Positions 1 to 8,661 of a DNA stretch of 64,000 nucleotides are shown piece by piece. The stretch lies in contig CAWDLE010000029.1 of assembly GCA_963803085.1 (NCBI GenBank), forward strand, positions 23,694-87,693, in the 5' to 3' direction. The stretch comes from JACVRW01 sp963803085 (GTDB taxonomy: Bacteria > Actinomycetota > Thermoleophilia > Solirubrobacterales > Thermoleophilaceae). A program made the position numbers and the translations under genes. The notes under the pieces are model-generated. The model worked only from the letters and a program-made list of their open reading frames with translations, made no database searches and was not told the origin of the DNA. The number at the start of each line of letters is the position of its first letter. The stretch's first letter is position 1.

Positions 1-2642
1 ACCCCCACCCCGTGCGCGCGGAGCGTCTGCATGTCACCGAGCGCCTGCGCGTTCTTCAGGTGCTCGAACGAATAGCCCGCCTCGGGGATCTCGATGTCCT
101 CGGCAGCGGGCTGGTACAGCTGAATGAAGAGGCCGTTCGGCGGACCTCCCTTGTGGAACTGGCCGGTGGAGTGCAGATACCTCGGCCCGTAGCCGAAGGT
201 CGTCGAGCATTTCGTGCGCTCGCGCAGCGCCACGCGCAGCTCGGCAACGGCGGCGTCCAGCTCGTCGGAAGGCGGAGCGAACGCCGTTATCGCGATGTAG
301 TGGGGTGGCGCCGCGCCCGCGAGGAGCTCGTCCAGCGACCCGGGCTCCACCTCCGGCAGCCCCTCCTTGAGGATGCGCGCCGTGTTGTCCTTCGCCTCCT
401 GCACGTTCGGCTGGTCGAACGGATTGATCCCGAGCGCCCAGCCGGCCACCGCCGTGGCGAACTCGGCGAAGAAGAAGATCCGCCCGAGGTCCGCCGCGCC
501 GCCGATTATCCGGCCTGTGGTGGTCGGGTGGCCCGCCCGGCCGAGCGCCTCGATAGCGGCGTCCAGCTCCTCGTCGGGCTCGTCCTCGTTGCGCAGGTAG
601 GCGAAGACGCGGTCGTCGCCGTAGACCTCCGGCGGCCCCAGCGGCTCGTTAGCCACGGGCAGGATGCCCTTGCCGTGCTTCCCGGTCGACTCGGCGATCA
701 GCTGCTCGACCCAGAGCCCAAAGCTCGAGATCGGATCCGAGACCACATAGGTGAGCTTGTCGCGGCCGTGCTGGGCCAACTCACCCATCACGCATCCGAG
801 CCACAGGCCCGAGTTCGACCGGGGCGAGTCGAACTGAGCGCAGTTCTGCTCGGCCACCTGCGCCTGGTGGAGCATCGCCTCGATGTTGACCCCGGCGCAT
901 ACCGCCGGCACGAGGCCGAAGTGCGAGAGCACGGAGTAGCGGCCACCGATGTCCGGGTCGTTTTCGAAGACGTGCCGGAAGCCGCGCTCGCGCGCCAGCT
1001 CAACCAGTGGGCTGCCCGGGTCGGTCACGGCGCAGAAGCGCGAGCCGTCGCCCCCGGTGCGCTCGTAGAAGTAGCGCATGTGCGAGAGCGTCTCGACGGT
1101 GCCGCCGGACTTCGAGGAGACGATGAAGAGCGTCTTGTCGAGGTCCACCGCCTGCTCGATGTCACGGATCGCCCCGGGGTCCGTCGAGTCGAGCACGTGC
1201 AGCCGCATGCCGTCGGGCACGTCGCCATAGGAGCGCCGGATCACCTCGGGGCCGAGGCTCGACCCGCCCATCCCGAGGAGCACGGCGTGCTCCAGTCCGT
1301 CCGCCCTGGCCGCGTCGGCGAACTCGCGCAGCTCCCCGGCGTGCTCGAGCATCTTCTCGCTGATCGTGAGCCAGCCGAGCCGATTGCCGATCTCCGGCAC
1401 TCCGGGGCCGCCCCAGAGCGACTCGTCGTGCGCCCAGATTCGCTGAGCGACATCCTCGCGTTGCGCCGTCTGCACACGCTCGATCACCGGCGGCTCGAGC
1501 TCGCCGGGCAGCGTTGCCTTGATCGTCTTGGGCCTGCCCGTGACGATCGCCTCGCGCGACAGCTCGATCCCGCCGATCAGCGCGTCGAAGGGATCCACGA
1601 ACTTCTCGATGCCGTCGCGCAGCAACTTCTTCGTCACGTCGCCCATGTCGATGCCCGCCGCCGCAAGGCGCTCCAGGTCCTCGGTTGGGTCCTGATCCGC
1701 CGTGGGGCCGGTCACCTCGAGCTCCTCGGCGCAGGAGAGCATGGTCGGCATCGGCATCGTGTTCACCGTGTCCGGCGCCACGAGCGAGTCCACGTACTTG
1801 GTCTCGGGATAGTGCGGGTCCTTCACGCCAGTCGAGGCCCACAGCGGTCGCTGCACCATGGCGCCGGCGTCGCGGAGCGCGGCGAAGCGCTCACCGCGGA
1901 ACAGCTCCTTGAAGCGCTGGTATGCCGCTCGGGCGTTCGCCACGGCCGCGATTCCGCGCAGTTCCTCATGGCCCACCTCGGCAAGGCGCTTGTCCACCTC
2001 GGTGTCCACGCGCGAGACGAAGAAGCTGGCCACCGAGTGCAGGTCGAGGGACTCGCCGGCCTCGAGGCGGCGCCCCATGCCGCGGATGAAGGCCTCGGCG
2101 ATCGCCGTGTAGGACTCCACCGAGAACAGCAGCGTCACGTTCACGTTGATCCCGGCGGCGGTCGCCTCCTCGATGGCGGGCACGCCAGCCTCGGTGCCGG
2201 GGATCTTGATCATCAGATTCGGGCGGTCGACGCGCTCCCAGTACTCGTGCGCCTGCTTCAACGTGGCCTCGGTGTCGTGCGCGAAACCCGGCTCGACCTC
2301 GAGTGAGACGAAGCCGTCCGCGTGGTTCGCCTCGTCCCACACCGGCCGCAGGACGTCGCACGCGAGCTGCACGTCCAGCACGGCGATCTCGTCGTAGATC
2401 TCGCGCGCGGACAGCCCCTTGGGCGCCAGCTCGGCGATCTGCTCGTCGTAGTCCGTCGAGCCCAGGATCGCCTTCTCGAAGATGGCGGGGTTCGAGGTCA
2501 TGCCACGCAGGGACAGCTCGCGCTCGAGGCGCGCGAGCTCGCCGGAGGTGATCAGGCTGCGGCGGATCTGGTCTAGCCAGACGCTGGTGCCGGCGGCCGT
2601 GAGCGCCGCGAGCCTTTCATTCACTCCTGCGCCGACGCTCAT
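1..2642 (-). CDS. tal-pgi: bifunctional transaldolase / phosphoglucose isomerase (3' end outside window)
   Basis: The reading frame stays open from an ATG at 2642 to the left edge, about 880 residues, so the C-terminus is missing. The first ~370 residues are transaldolase (MIKIPGT, NVTLLFS, and the Schiff-base lysine in ASTGVKD). The rest is phosphoglucose isomerase (GMGGSSLGPEV, SSKSGGTVET). One polypeptide would exchange three-carbon units between sugar phosphates and interconvert glucose-6-P and fructose-6-P in the cytosol. A good Shine-Dalgarno (AAAGGAG) precedes the ATG. It lies 11 bases behind the transketolase stop and is probably co-transcribed with it. Such fusions are known in actinobacteria and cyanobacteria. 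The long plus-strand frame over it is antisense. Confidence 0.95.
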   Translation of the reverse strand, partial: MSVGAGVNERLAALTAAGTSVWLDQIRRSLITSGELARLERELSLRGMTSNPAIFEKAILGSTDYDEQIAELAPKGLSAREIYDEIAVLDVQLACDVLRPVWDEANHADGFVSLEVEPGFAHDTEATLKQAHEYWERVDRPNLMIKIPGTEAGVPAIEEATAAGINVNVTLLFSVESYTAIAEAFIRGMGRRLEAGESLDLHSVASFFVSRVDTEVDKRLAEVGHEELRGIAAVANARAAYQRFKELFRGERFAALRDAGAMVQRPLWASTGVKDPHYPETKYVDSLVAPDTVNTMPMPTMLSCAEELEVTGPTADQDPTEDLERLAAAGIDMGDVTKKLLRDGIEKFVDPFDALIGGIELSREAIVTGRPKTIKATLPGELEPPVIERVQTAQREDVAQRIWAHDESLWGGPGVPEIGNRLGWLTISEKMLEHAGELREFADAARADGLEHAVLLGMGGSSLGPEVIRRSYGDVPDGMRLHVLDSTDPGAIRDIEQAVDLDKTLFIVSSKSGGTVETLSHMRYFYERTGGDGSRFCAVTDPGSPLVELARERGFRHVFENDPDIGGRYSVLSHFGLVPAVCAGVNIEAMLHQAQVAEQNCAQFDSPRSNSGLWLGCVMGELAQHGRDKLTYVVSDPISSFGLWVEQLIAESTGKHGKGILPVANEPLGPPEVYGDDRVFAYLRNEDEPDEELDAAIEALGRAGHPTTTGRIIGGAADLGRIFFFAEFATAVAGWALGINPFDQPNVQEAKDNTARILKEGLPEVEPGSLDELLAGAAPPHYIAITAFAPPSDELDAAVAELRVALRERTKCSTTFGYGPRYLHSTGQFHKGGPPNGLFIQLYQPAAEDIEIPEAGYSFEHLKNAQALGDMQTLRAHGVG

Positions 2643-2653
2643 CGCTGCTCCTT

Positions 2654-4678
2654 TCAGGTGCGGGCCGAAGTCCGTTCCAGCACGCCGCGCGCTCGCTCGG
2701 CGACCTTCTCGGGCGTGAAGCCGAAGTGCTCGTACAGGTCGGGTTGCGGGGCGGACGAGCCAAAGGTTGTCATCCCAATCGCCTCGCCATCCTCGCCGAT
2801 CCAGGTGCTCCAGCCAAGTGGGGTCGCCGCCTCCACCGACACACGCGCGCGCACGGAGCGCGGCAGCACGCTCTCGCGGTAGTCGTCGTCCTGCTCGGCG
2901 AAGCGGTCCAGGCAGGGCGCGGACACCACGCGCGTTCCGATTCCGTCCTGCTCGAGCAGGTCCGCGGCCTCGGCACAGATGTGCACCTCGGAGCCGGTGC
3001 CAATCAGGATCAGCTCGGGCTCGTCCTTCGAGGACTCGCGCAGCACGTACGCACCGCGGTCGATGGCGTCTGCCGGGATCTCGTCCGGATTCCAGATCGG
3101 CAGGCCCTGGCGGCTGAGCACGAGCGCCGTCGGCGTCTCCGTCTGCCCGATCGCGAACTGCCACGCGAGTGCCGTCTCGTTCGCGTCCGCGGGGCGCACG
3201 CAGTACATGTTCGGCTGTGCGCGCAGGATCGCCAGCTGCTCCACGGGCTGGTGCGTCGGCCCGTCCTCGCCGAGGCCGATCGAGTCGTGCGTATAGACGA
3301 AGATCGAGGGGATCTCCATCAGCGACGCAAGCCGGACCGCGGGCTTCTGGTAGTCGAGGAAGTTGAAGAAGGTCGAGCCGAAGGCGCGCCACCCGTGCAG
3401 CACGAGCCCGTTCACGATCGCGCCCATCCCGTGCTCGCGCACCCCGTAGTGCACGTTGCGGCCGCTGAAGTCACCGGGCGCCACGGACCCGCCGTCGTCG
3501 ATCACGGTGAGCGTCGAGGGCTCGAGGTCCGCCGAGCCGCTCACCAGCTGAGGGACGTTGCCGGCAACCCACTGGATCACCTGCTGCGATGCCTTGCGCG
3601 TGGCCACGTTGCCGTCGTCCGGGCTGAACTTCGGGACGCCGTCATCCCAGTGGTCCGGTAGGCGACGCTCGATGATCAACTCGAGCTCGGCCGCCGCCTC
3701 GGGCTCGGCGTCGCGGAACGCGGCCAGCCGCTCCGCCCACTCGACCGCGAGCTCCTCGCCGCGCTCGCCCGCCTCCTGGAAGGGCTGGCGAGCCTCGTCC
3801 GGCACGTAGAAGAACTTGTCCGCGGGCCAGCCGTAGACCTCCTTGGTGAGCTTCACCTCCTCCTCGCCCAGCGGCGAGCCGTGCGCCTGGTAGGTGTCCT
3901 GCTTGTGCGGCGAGCCGTAGCCGATGTGCGAGCGCACGATCACCAGCGAGGGACGGTCGGCCACCTGCTTCGCCTCCTGGGCCGCCCGCTCGAGCGTCTC
4001 GACGGACAGGTCCTCCCCCACGTCCTGCACGTGCCAGCCGTAGGCCTCGAAGCGCTTGCCGACGTCCTCGCTGAACGACATCGAGGTCTCGCCGGCGAGC
4101 TGGATGTGGTTGTTGTCGTAGAAGACGATCAGCTTGCCGAGGCCGAGGTGACCGGCGAGCGAGGAGACCTCAGAGCCCACCCCCTCCTGGATGTCGCCGT
4201 CGCTCGCGATCACGTAGGTGTGGTGGTCGATCAGCTCGTGCCCCGCGCGGTTGAAGCGCGCCGCCAGCATCTCCTCCGCCAGCGCCATCCCGACGGACAT
4301 CCCCAGCCCCTGCCCGAGCGGGCCGGTGGTGGCCTCGATGCCGGGCGTGTCGCGGTACTCCGGATGGCCGGCGGTGGGGCTGCCGAGCTGGCGGAAGTTC
4401 TTCAGATCGTCGAGCGTGAGCCCGTAGCCCGAGAGGTAGAGCGTCGAGTAGAGCAGCATCGAAGCGTGCCCGGCCGAGAGCACGAAGCGATCGCGGTCGA
4501 ACCACTCGGGGTGCTTGGGGCTGTGCTTCATCACCTTGGTGTAGAGGGTGTAGGCCAGCGGCGCCAGCGCCATCGGCGTGCCCGGATGACCCGACTTCGC
4601 CTTCTCCACCGCGTCCATCGACAGCGTCCGGATCGTGTTGATGGAGAGCTCGGCGAGCCCGTTGATGCTGGTGGTCAT
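2654..4678 (-). CDS. tkt: transketolase
   Basis: A 674-residue thiamine-diphosphate enzyme of normal length that moves two-carbon units in the non-oxidative pentose phosphate pathway. Visible are the early GHPGTPMALAP stretch, the ThDP/Mg signature (ASDGDIQEG followed by YDNNHI, about residues 157-190) and the pyrimidine-domain THDSIGLGEDGPTHQP stretch near 465-480. The ATG at 4678 overlaps the glucokinase stop by four bases (ATGA), and the gene for the next pathway step (transaldolase-PGI) starts 11 bases after it ends. This forms a three-gene sugar-phosphate operon. Confidence 0.97.
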   Translation of the reverse strand: MTTSINGLAELSINTIRTLSMDAVEKAKSGHPGTPMALAPLAYTLYTKVMKHSPKHPEWFDRDRFVLSAGHASMLLYSTLYLSGYGLTLDDLKNFRQLGSPTAGHPEYRDTPGIEATTGPLGQGLGMSVGMALAEEMLAARFNRAGHELIDHHTYVIASDGDIQEGVGSEVSSLAGHLGLGKLIVFYDNNHIQLAGETSMSFSEDVGKRFEAYGWHVQDVGEDLSVETLERAAQEAKQVADRPSLVIVRSHIGYGSPHKQDTYQAHGSPLGEEEVKLTKEVYGWPADKFFYVPDEARQPFQEAGERGEELAVEWAERLAAFRDAEPEAAAELELIIERRLPDHWDDGVPKFSPDDGNVATRKASQQVIQWVAGNVPQLVSGSADLEPSTLTVIDDGGSVAPGDFSGRNVHYGVREHGMGAIVNGLVLHGWRAFGSTFFNFLDYQKPAVRLASLMEIPSIFVYTHDSIGLGEDGPTHQPVEQLAILRAQPNMYCVRPADANETALAWQFAIGQTETPTALVLSRQGLPIWNPDEIPADAIDRGAYVLRESSKDEPELILIGTGSEVHICAEAADLLEQDGIGTRVVSAPCLDRFAEQDDDYRESVLPRSVRARVSVEAATPLGWSTWIGEDGEAIGMTTFGSSAPQPDLYEHFGFTPEKVAERARGVLERTSART

Positions 4679-5655
4679 TCGATTCCCTCGGTTGTGGTGG
4701 CGTGCGACTTCTCAGTATCCCGATCCGCCGCGATCTCAAAGGCCGCGAGGACACCTGCGCCGATCACGCCCGCGTCCGCGCCGCCCTCTGCCAGCGCGAT
4801 GGTCACGCGCTGCCAGAGCGCAGGGAGTGCCCGGGACCCGGCCTCTCGAACCGCGCGCCCGAGAAACAGGTGGGACGCGCGCGAGAGCCCGCCGCCGATC
4901 GCGAGCCGCTCGGGCTCGAAGACGTTCACGTACGTGGCGATGCCCACGCCCAGCATGCGCGCGAAGTTCTCCATCAGGAGCAGCGCGTCAGGATCGCCCG
5001 CGTCGGCGGCTGCCACGAGCTCGCGCCCGGACACCTTGCCGTCAGGGCCGAGGCGGGCGGCCAGCGCGCTGTTCGCCTTGTCGGTGGCCAGCTCGGTGGC
5101 GTCGCGCTCGAGTGCCTGGCCGGAGCAGTAGGCCTCGAGGCAGCCGTGATTCGGGCAGTTCCCAGGGCATGGCGGGCCGTCGGGGTTGATGGTCATGTGC
5201 CCGAGCTCCGCCCCGAGGCCGTTCGCCCCGCGGAAGGTCAGGCCGTCGATCACGATCCCGCCGCCCACGCCAGTGCCCAGCGTGAGCATCAGCAGGTGGC
5301 GCGCGCCGACGATGTGCGCCTCGGCGAGCGCGGCGCAGTTCGCGTCGTTGTCCACGAACACCGGGACGCCGAACCGGCGTCCCAGCTCCTCGCGCAGCGG
5401 CACTCCCGTGAGCGGGATGTTCACGCTGCTCTCGACGGTCCCAGTCTCGTAGTCGATCTGCGACGGCACACCCACACCGATCGCCTCCGGCTGGCCGGCG
5501 GCCTTGATCACGTCGCGCACGGCGTGCTCCATTCCGTCCAGCAGGGCGTCGGTGCTGAGGAGGACCGTCGGATGCTCCACCGCGTGCGTCGCGGTCACAC
5601 CGTCGACTGCCGCGACGGCGATCTTCGTACCTCCTACGTCCACTCCCAAGACCAC
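4675..5655 (-). CDS. glk: ROK-family glucokinase
   Basis: A 326-residue ATP-dependent sugar kinase, probably phosphorylating glucose for the downstream pentose phosphate enzymes. The N-terminus carries the ATP-binding GVDVGGTK motif. The centre has LGTGVGGG followed by the ROK zinc site (CPGNCPNHGCLEAYCSG, about residues 165-185). The start is a GTG at 5655 and the stop overlaps the transketolase ATG. ROK proteins can also be repressors, but there is no N-terminal helix-turn-helix here, so kinase is the better reading. Exact sugar specificity cannot be read from sequence. Confidence 0.92.
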   Translation of the reverse strand: MVLGVDVGGTKIAVAAVDGVTATHAVEHPTVLLSTDALLDGMEHAVRDVIKAAGQPEAIGVGVPSQIDYETGTVESSVNIPLTGVPLREELGRRFGVPVFVDNDANCAALAEAHIVGARHLLMLTLGTGVGGGIVIDGLTFRGANGLGAELGHMTINPDGPPCPGNCPNHGCLEAYCSGQALERDATELATDKANSALAARLGPDGKVSGRELVAAADAGDPDALLLMENFARMLGVGIATYVNVFEPERLAIGGGLSRASHLFLGRAVREAGSRALPALWQRVTIALAEGGADAGVIGAGVLAAFEIAADRDTEKSHATTTEGIE

Positions 5656-5700
5656 GCGGGATTCCTATCTCCGGGAACGCGGTCCTGCAAGCTTCGCGGA

Positions 5701-5979
5701 TCAGGCTGCGGCGCGGTATCTCTGGAGCAGCGACCGCCAGCCGCCGTCGGATCCGACGGACTCGCGCATCCCCGGTCCGGCCTCGCCATGTACCTCGAAT
5801 CCGCGGTGCTGGAGCGTCACGCGGGTCTGGTCCTCCTCGGCATCGAAGCGAACCTCGACCTCCGTTGCCTTCGCCGGATCGGGGTCGAACTTCCACTCAG
5901 GGGTGAGGTGCCAGGCGAGCAGGATCCGGTCGGGCCGATCGACCTCGCGCACGTATCCCCAGTCGCACTCGCTGCCGTC
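5701..5979 (-). pseudogene. SRPBCC/AHSA1-domain protein, 3' fragment
   Basis: This frame encodes the last ~93 residues of an AHSA1/SRPBCC-type lipid-binding-fold protein: GSECDWG, ILLAWHLTPEW, then a beta-rich stretch and a normal C-terminus (WRSLLQRYRAAA). The family is usually about 150 residues, so the N-terminal third is missing. Upstream of about 5979 the open frame continues (to 6060) but only as the antisense of a LuxR-type helix-turn-helix, with no SRPBCC similarity. I read it as a truncated remnant whose 5' end was lost at a rearrangement junction. It might still be expressed from an in-frame start in the antisense part. Confidence 0.6.
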
Positions 5980-6132
5980 GCGACACTGGCCGCGGACGGC
6001 CAGACCAACCGCGACATCGCCCAGGCGCTCTACGTGACGCCCAAAACGGTCGAGGTTCACCTCACAAATGCGTACCGGAAGCTGAACATCGCCTCCAGGC
6101 GCGAGCTGCCCGCAGCGCTCACCCCCGCGTAG
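5959..6132 (+). pseudogene. LuxR-family regulator, C-terminal HTH fragment
   Basis: The frame ending at the TAG at 6130-6132 encodes a textbook LuxR DNA-binding domain: LAADGQTNRDIAQ, then LYVTPKTVEVHL, then AYRKLNIASRREL. Similarity stops near 5960-5977, exactly where the opposite-strand SRPBCC fragment also stops. No promoter or sensor domain precedes it in frame, since the frame upstream is antisense to glucokinase. It is therefore a 3' remnant of a larger regulator, possibly one that once controlled the FAD oxidoreductase downstream. Function is presumed lost. Confidence 0.65.
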
Positions 6133-6201
6133 GGGTCCGCTGCGAAAAGTTAGGGGGTAGGTGTAGGGGTCGCCTCGATGCGAGCGGGCCCCTGAGGCCC
6201 G

Positions 6202-6378
6202 ATGCTGCTCTCAATGCAGCGCCGGCAACTGAACCTGAGCCTCGACCTCGAGCTCCTCGACGGGGAGCTCCATGGCCGTTGCCACGACGGAAACGGTGGC
6301 GATCACCGCTTTTCCGGCTGGCTCGGCCTCATCGGGGCCATTGACTCGCTCGTATCCGACGACGGAAAGAGGAACACA
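6202..6378 (+). other. in-frame upstream coding segment ending into the FAD oxidoreductase
   Basis: From an ATG at 6202 the frame runs without a stop into the FAD oxidoreductase. Its 59 codons encode a beta-strand-like acidic stretch and then HRFSGWLGLIGAIDSLV. From memory this resembles short stand-alone actinobacterial proteins with an FSGWLGL motif, but I cannot confirm that. It may be a separate small gene that lost its stop, an N-terminal extension of the oxidoreductase, or an untranslated leader. A weak GCTGC/GCAGC inverted repeat overlaps its first codons (6204-6222). Confidence 0.35.
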
Positions 6379-7752
6379 ATGCTGATTTCCCAGAGCAGCC
6401 GCTTCGCCGAGCTCCAGTCCCGCATCGAGGGCCAGGTCCTGATGGCCGGCGACGATGCGTGGGACGCGTCGCGCCAGACCTTCAACCTCACCCACGATCA
6501 GCAGCCTGCAGCCCTCGTCCGCGTCGCCAGCGCCGGGGACGTAGCCGAGGCGGTGCGCTACGCGGCCAAGCACGGCCTGCGCATCGCCCCCCAGTCCACC
6601 GGCCACAATGCAGGGCCGATCGACGGCCTCGAGGACGCGCTGCTCGTCCGTACCGACGACCTCAAGGAGGTCAGCATCGACGTCGGCGCGCGCCGCGCCC
6701 GCGTGGGCTCCGGCGTGCGTTGGGGCGCCGTGGCCGACCAGGCCTCCGCGGCCGGGCTCGCACCGCTCTCGGGATCCTCGCGTGACGTGGGCGTGACCGG
6801 CTACTCGCTCGGCGGCGGCATGGGCTGGCTCGGGCGCAAGCACGGCCTCCAGGCGAACGCCCTGACGGCCGTCGAGCTCGTGACCGCGGACGGCGAGCTG
6901 CGCCGCATCGATCACGACAACGAGACCGACCTGTTCTGGGCAGTGCGCGGAGGCGGCGGGAACTACGGCGTCGTGACGGCGCTCGAGTTCGAGCTCTTCC
7001 CCACGCCGGAGCTGTACGCGGGCTCGCTGTTCTTCCCGTTCGAGCGCGCGTCCGAGGTCATGCACGCGTGGCACGACTTCGTGGCGGCGGGGCTACCGGA
7101 CGAGATCACCACCGTCGGCCGGCTCATGCAGTTCCCGCCGCTCGAGGAGGTCCCGGAGATGGTCCGCGGCAAGTCGTTCGCGATCCTCCAGGCCGTGTAC
7201 CTCGGCAGCGAGGCGGACGGCGCCGAGCTGCTGCGCCCGCTCACGGACCTCGGCCCCGAGATGAGCACGTTCGCGATGGTCGAGCCGAACACGCTCGGCT
7301 ACCTGGCAATGGACCCGGACCAGCCGATGCCCTACGTGGGCTCGTCGCGGCTCGTGTCCGACGTGAGCAGCGCCGGGATCGACGCGTTCATCGCCGCCTC
7401 GGGCCCCGGGTCCGGCTCCGAGCTCGCGAACGTGGAGCTGCGCTCCCTCGGCGGCGCCCTCGCTCGCCACACCCCGGGGCACGGCGCGCGGGCGACGCTC
7501 GACGGCGACTACCTGATGTTCGCCGTCGGCGGCGTGTTCACACCGGACGGGTACGGCGAGGTGCAGCGCCAGGCCGAGTCCGTCTCGGAGGCCATGGCCC
7601 CCTGGGACGCCGGCACCCGCTACCTCAACTTCGAGGAGGGCGAGGACGTCGACGCGCAGGTGTTCTTCGACGCCGACAGCTGGCGGGTCCTGCGCGCCCT
7701 GCGGACCCACTGGGACCCGAAGGGCCTGTTCCTCGCCAACCACGAGATCTAG
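6379..7752 (+). CDS. FAD-binding oxidoreductase, berberine-bridge type
   Basis: A 457-residue oxidoreductase. The N-terminal half is an FAD-binding (PP-loop) domain with STGHNAGP, whose His is the usual covalent FAD attachment, GSSRDVGVTGYSLGGGMGW and AVRGGGGNYGVV. The C-terminus ends in the BBE motif region (YLNFEEGED, HWDPKGLF). The second, cysteinyl FAD attachment typical of plant enzymes is not seen. I chose the ATG at 6379 because GGAAAGAGG precedes it and it lies just before recognisable homology. The frame is open back to 6202 and could encode a 59-residue extension. Substrate unknown; it probably oxidises a sugar or aromatic alcohol. Confidence 0.85.
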   Translation: MLISQSSRFAELQSRIEGQVLMAGDDAWDASRQTFNLTHDQQPAALVRVASAGDVAEAVRYAAKHGLRIAPQSTGHNAGPIDGLEDALLVRTDDLKEVSIDVGARRARVGSGVRWGAVADQASAAGLAPLSGSSRDVGVTGYSLGGGMGWLGRKHGLQANALTAVELVTADGELRRIDHDNETDLFWAVRGGGGNYGVVTALEFELFPTPELYAGSLFFPFERASEVMHAWHDFVAAGLPDEITTVGRLMQFPPLEEVPEMVRGKSFAILQAVYLGSEADGAELLRPLTDLGPEMSTFAMVEPNTLGYLAMDPDQPMPYVGSSRLVSDVSSAGIDAFIAASGPGSGSELANVELRSLGGALARHTPGHGARATLDGDYLMFAVGGVFTPDGYGEVQRQAESVSEAMAPWDAGTRYLNFEEGEDVDAQVFFDADSWRVLRALRTHWDPKGLFLANHEI

Positions 7753-7773
7753 GAGTCGCAGGCAGGACGAAGC

Positions 7774-7802
7774 GGCGGCCGGGGGCACCCGCCCCGGCCG
7801 CC
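7774..7802. terminator. bidirectional hairpin between convergent genes
   Basis: An 11-bp perfect GC-only stem (GGCGGCCGGGG / CCCCGGCCGCC) with a 7-nt loop fills the gap between the stop of the FAD oxidoreductase and the stop of the AraC gene. There is no U-tract, which is common for high-GC actinobacterial terminators. The position between converging genes supports a terminator. Confidence 0.65.
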
Positions 7803-8645
7803 CTACGCCGCGCGGTTCCTCAAGTCGAGCGGCGCCTCTCCGCGCTGGCGCTTGAAGGCGCGGCTGAACGCGAACTGGTCGTTGAAGCCGAGGCGGTCGG
7901 CGATCTCCTTCACGGACAGGTCGCTGAACCGCAGCAGGCGGGCGGCCTCGAGCAGCACGCGCTCCAGGATCAGCTGCTTGGTGGTGCGGCCGGTGAGTCG
8001 CGTGAGCGTGCGCGACAGCGTGCCGGTCGTGACCCCCAGCTCGGCGGCGTAGTGGCGCGCCTCGTGGTTCGACGTGAAGTCGCGCTCGAGCGTGTCGACG
8101 AACTCTCTGTGGAGCTGGACGTCCGCGCTCGTGGCGCCGCCGCCCTCGAGCTGGGCCTCCCGCCAGCGCTGCGCCCAGAGAAGCGCAGCGGACAGCAGGT
8201 TGCGACGCAGCTCCGCGGACTCCGGAGCGGGCGGCCGCGCCATCTCCACGCGCAGGAGGTCGAGCAGGGAGTCGAAGCGGGCGGCGTCCTCCTCGGGCAC
8301 CGTCAGCGGCGTGCAGGACTGGCCCGAGAACAGCCAGCGCCGCGCGCCCGACAGCCACTCGTCGTCGAAGCGCACGACGTAGCCGCGCACGCCCTCTGCG
8401 CGCTCGAACTGGTGCACCTGTCCCTTCGCGATCACCGTGAGCGTGTGCGGTCCGAACTCGACCGGCGCCCCGTCGATCAGGTGTCGCCCTGACCCCTCGC
8501 GCACCCAGACCAGCTCGTGGTAGGCGTGCCGGTGCGGCTCGCGAACTTCGTCGCCCTCGATGCGATCGAGCTCGAGCGAACGCACCTCCAGGGCATCGGC
8601 TTCGGCGGGCAGATCGTCGACCGTGGGCTCAGTCATCTCGGACAT
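7803..8645 (-). CDS. AraC-family regulator with N-terminal cupin sensor
   Basis: A protein of about 280 residues. The N-terminal ~100 residues form a cupin-like ligand domain (REPHRHAYHELVWV, then GPHTLTVIAKGQVHQFE). The C-terminal 100 carry two helix-turn-helix units typical of AraC (ELGVTTGTLSRTL and IADRLGFNDQFAFSRAFKR). The ATG at 8645 is chosen, with another at 8636. Longer in-frame starts lie inside the divergent ACC-deaminase gene and are unlikely. Only 16 bases separate the two start codons, so this protein very plausibly regulates the acdS operon, perhaps in response to its substrate (inference). Confidence 0.88.
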   Translation of the reverse strand: MSEMTEPTVDDLPAEADALEVRSLELDRIEGDEVREPHRHAYHELVWVREGSGRHLIDGAPVEFGPHTLTVIAKGQVHQFERAEGVRGYVVRFDDEWLSGARRWLFSGQSCTPLTVPEEDAARFDSLLDLLRVEMARPPAPESAELRRNLLSAALLWAQRWREAQLEGGGATSADVQLHREFVDTLERDFTSNHEARHYAAELGVTTGTLSRTLTRLTGRTTKQLILERVLLEAARLLRFSDLSVKEIADRLGFNDQFAFSRAFKRQRGEAPLDLRNRAA

Positions 8646-8661
8646 TGTCGAGAATCGGCGC

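Noticed and set aside
12..2306. Plus-strand open frame of more than 760 codons over the transaldolase-PGI gene
   Set aside because: It is antisense to a clear, homologous gene; long antisense frames are expected at this GC content and the product has no recognisable motif.
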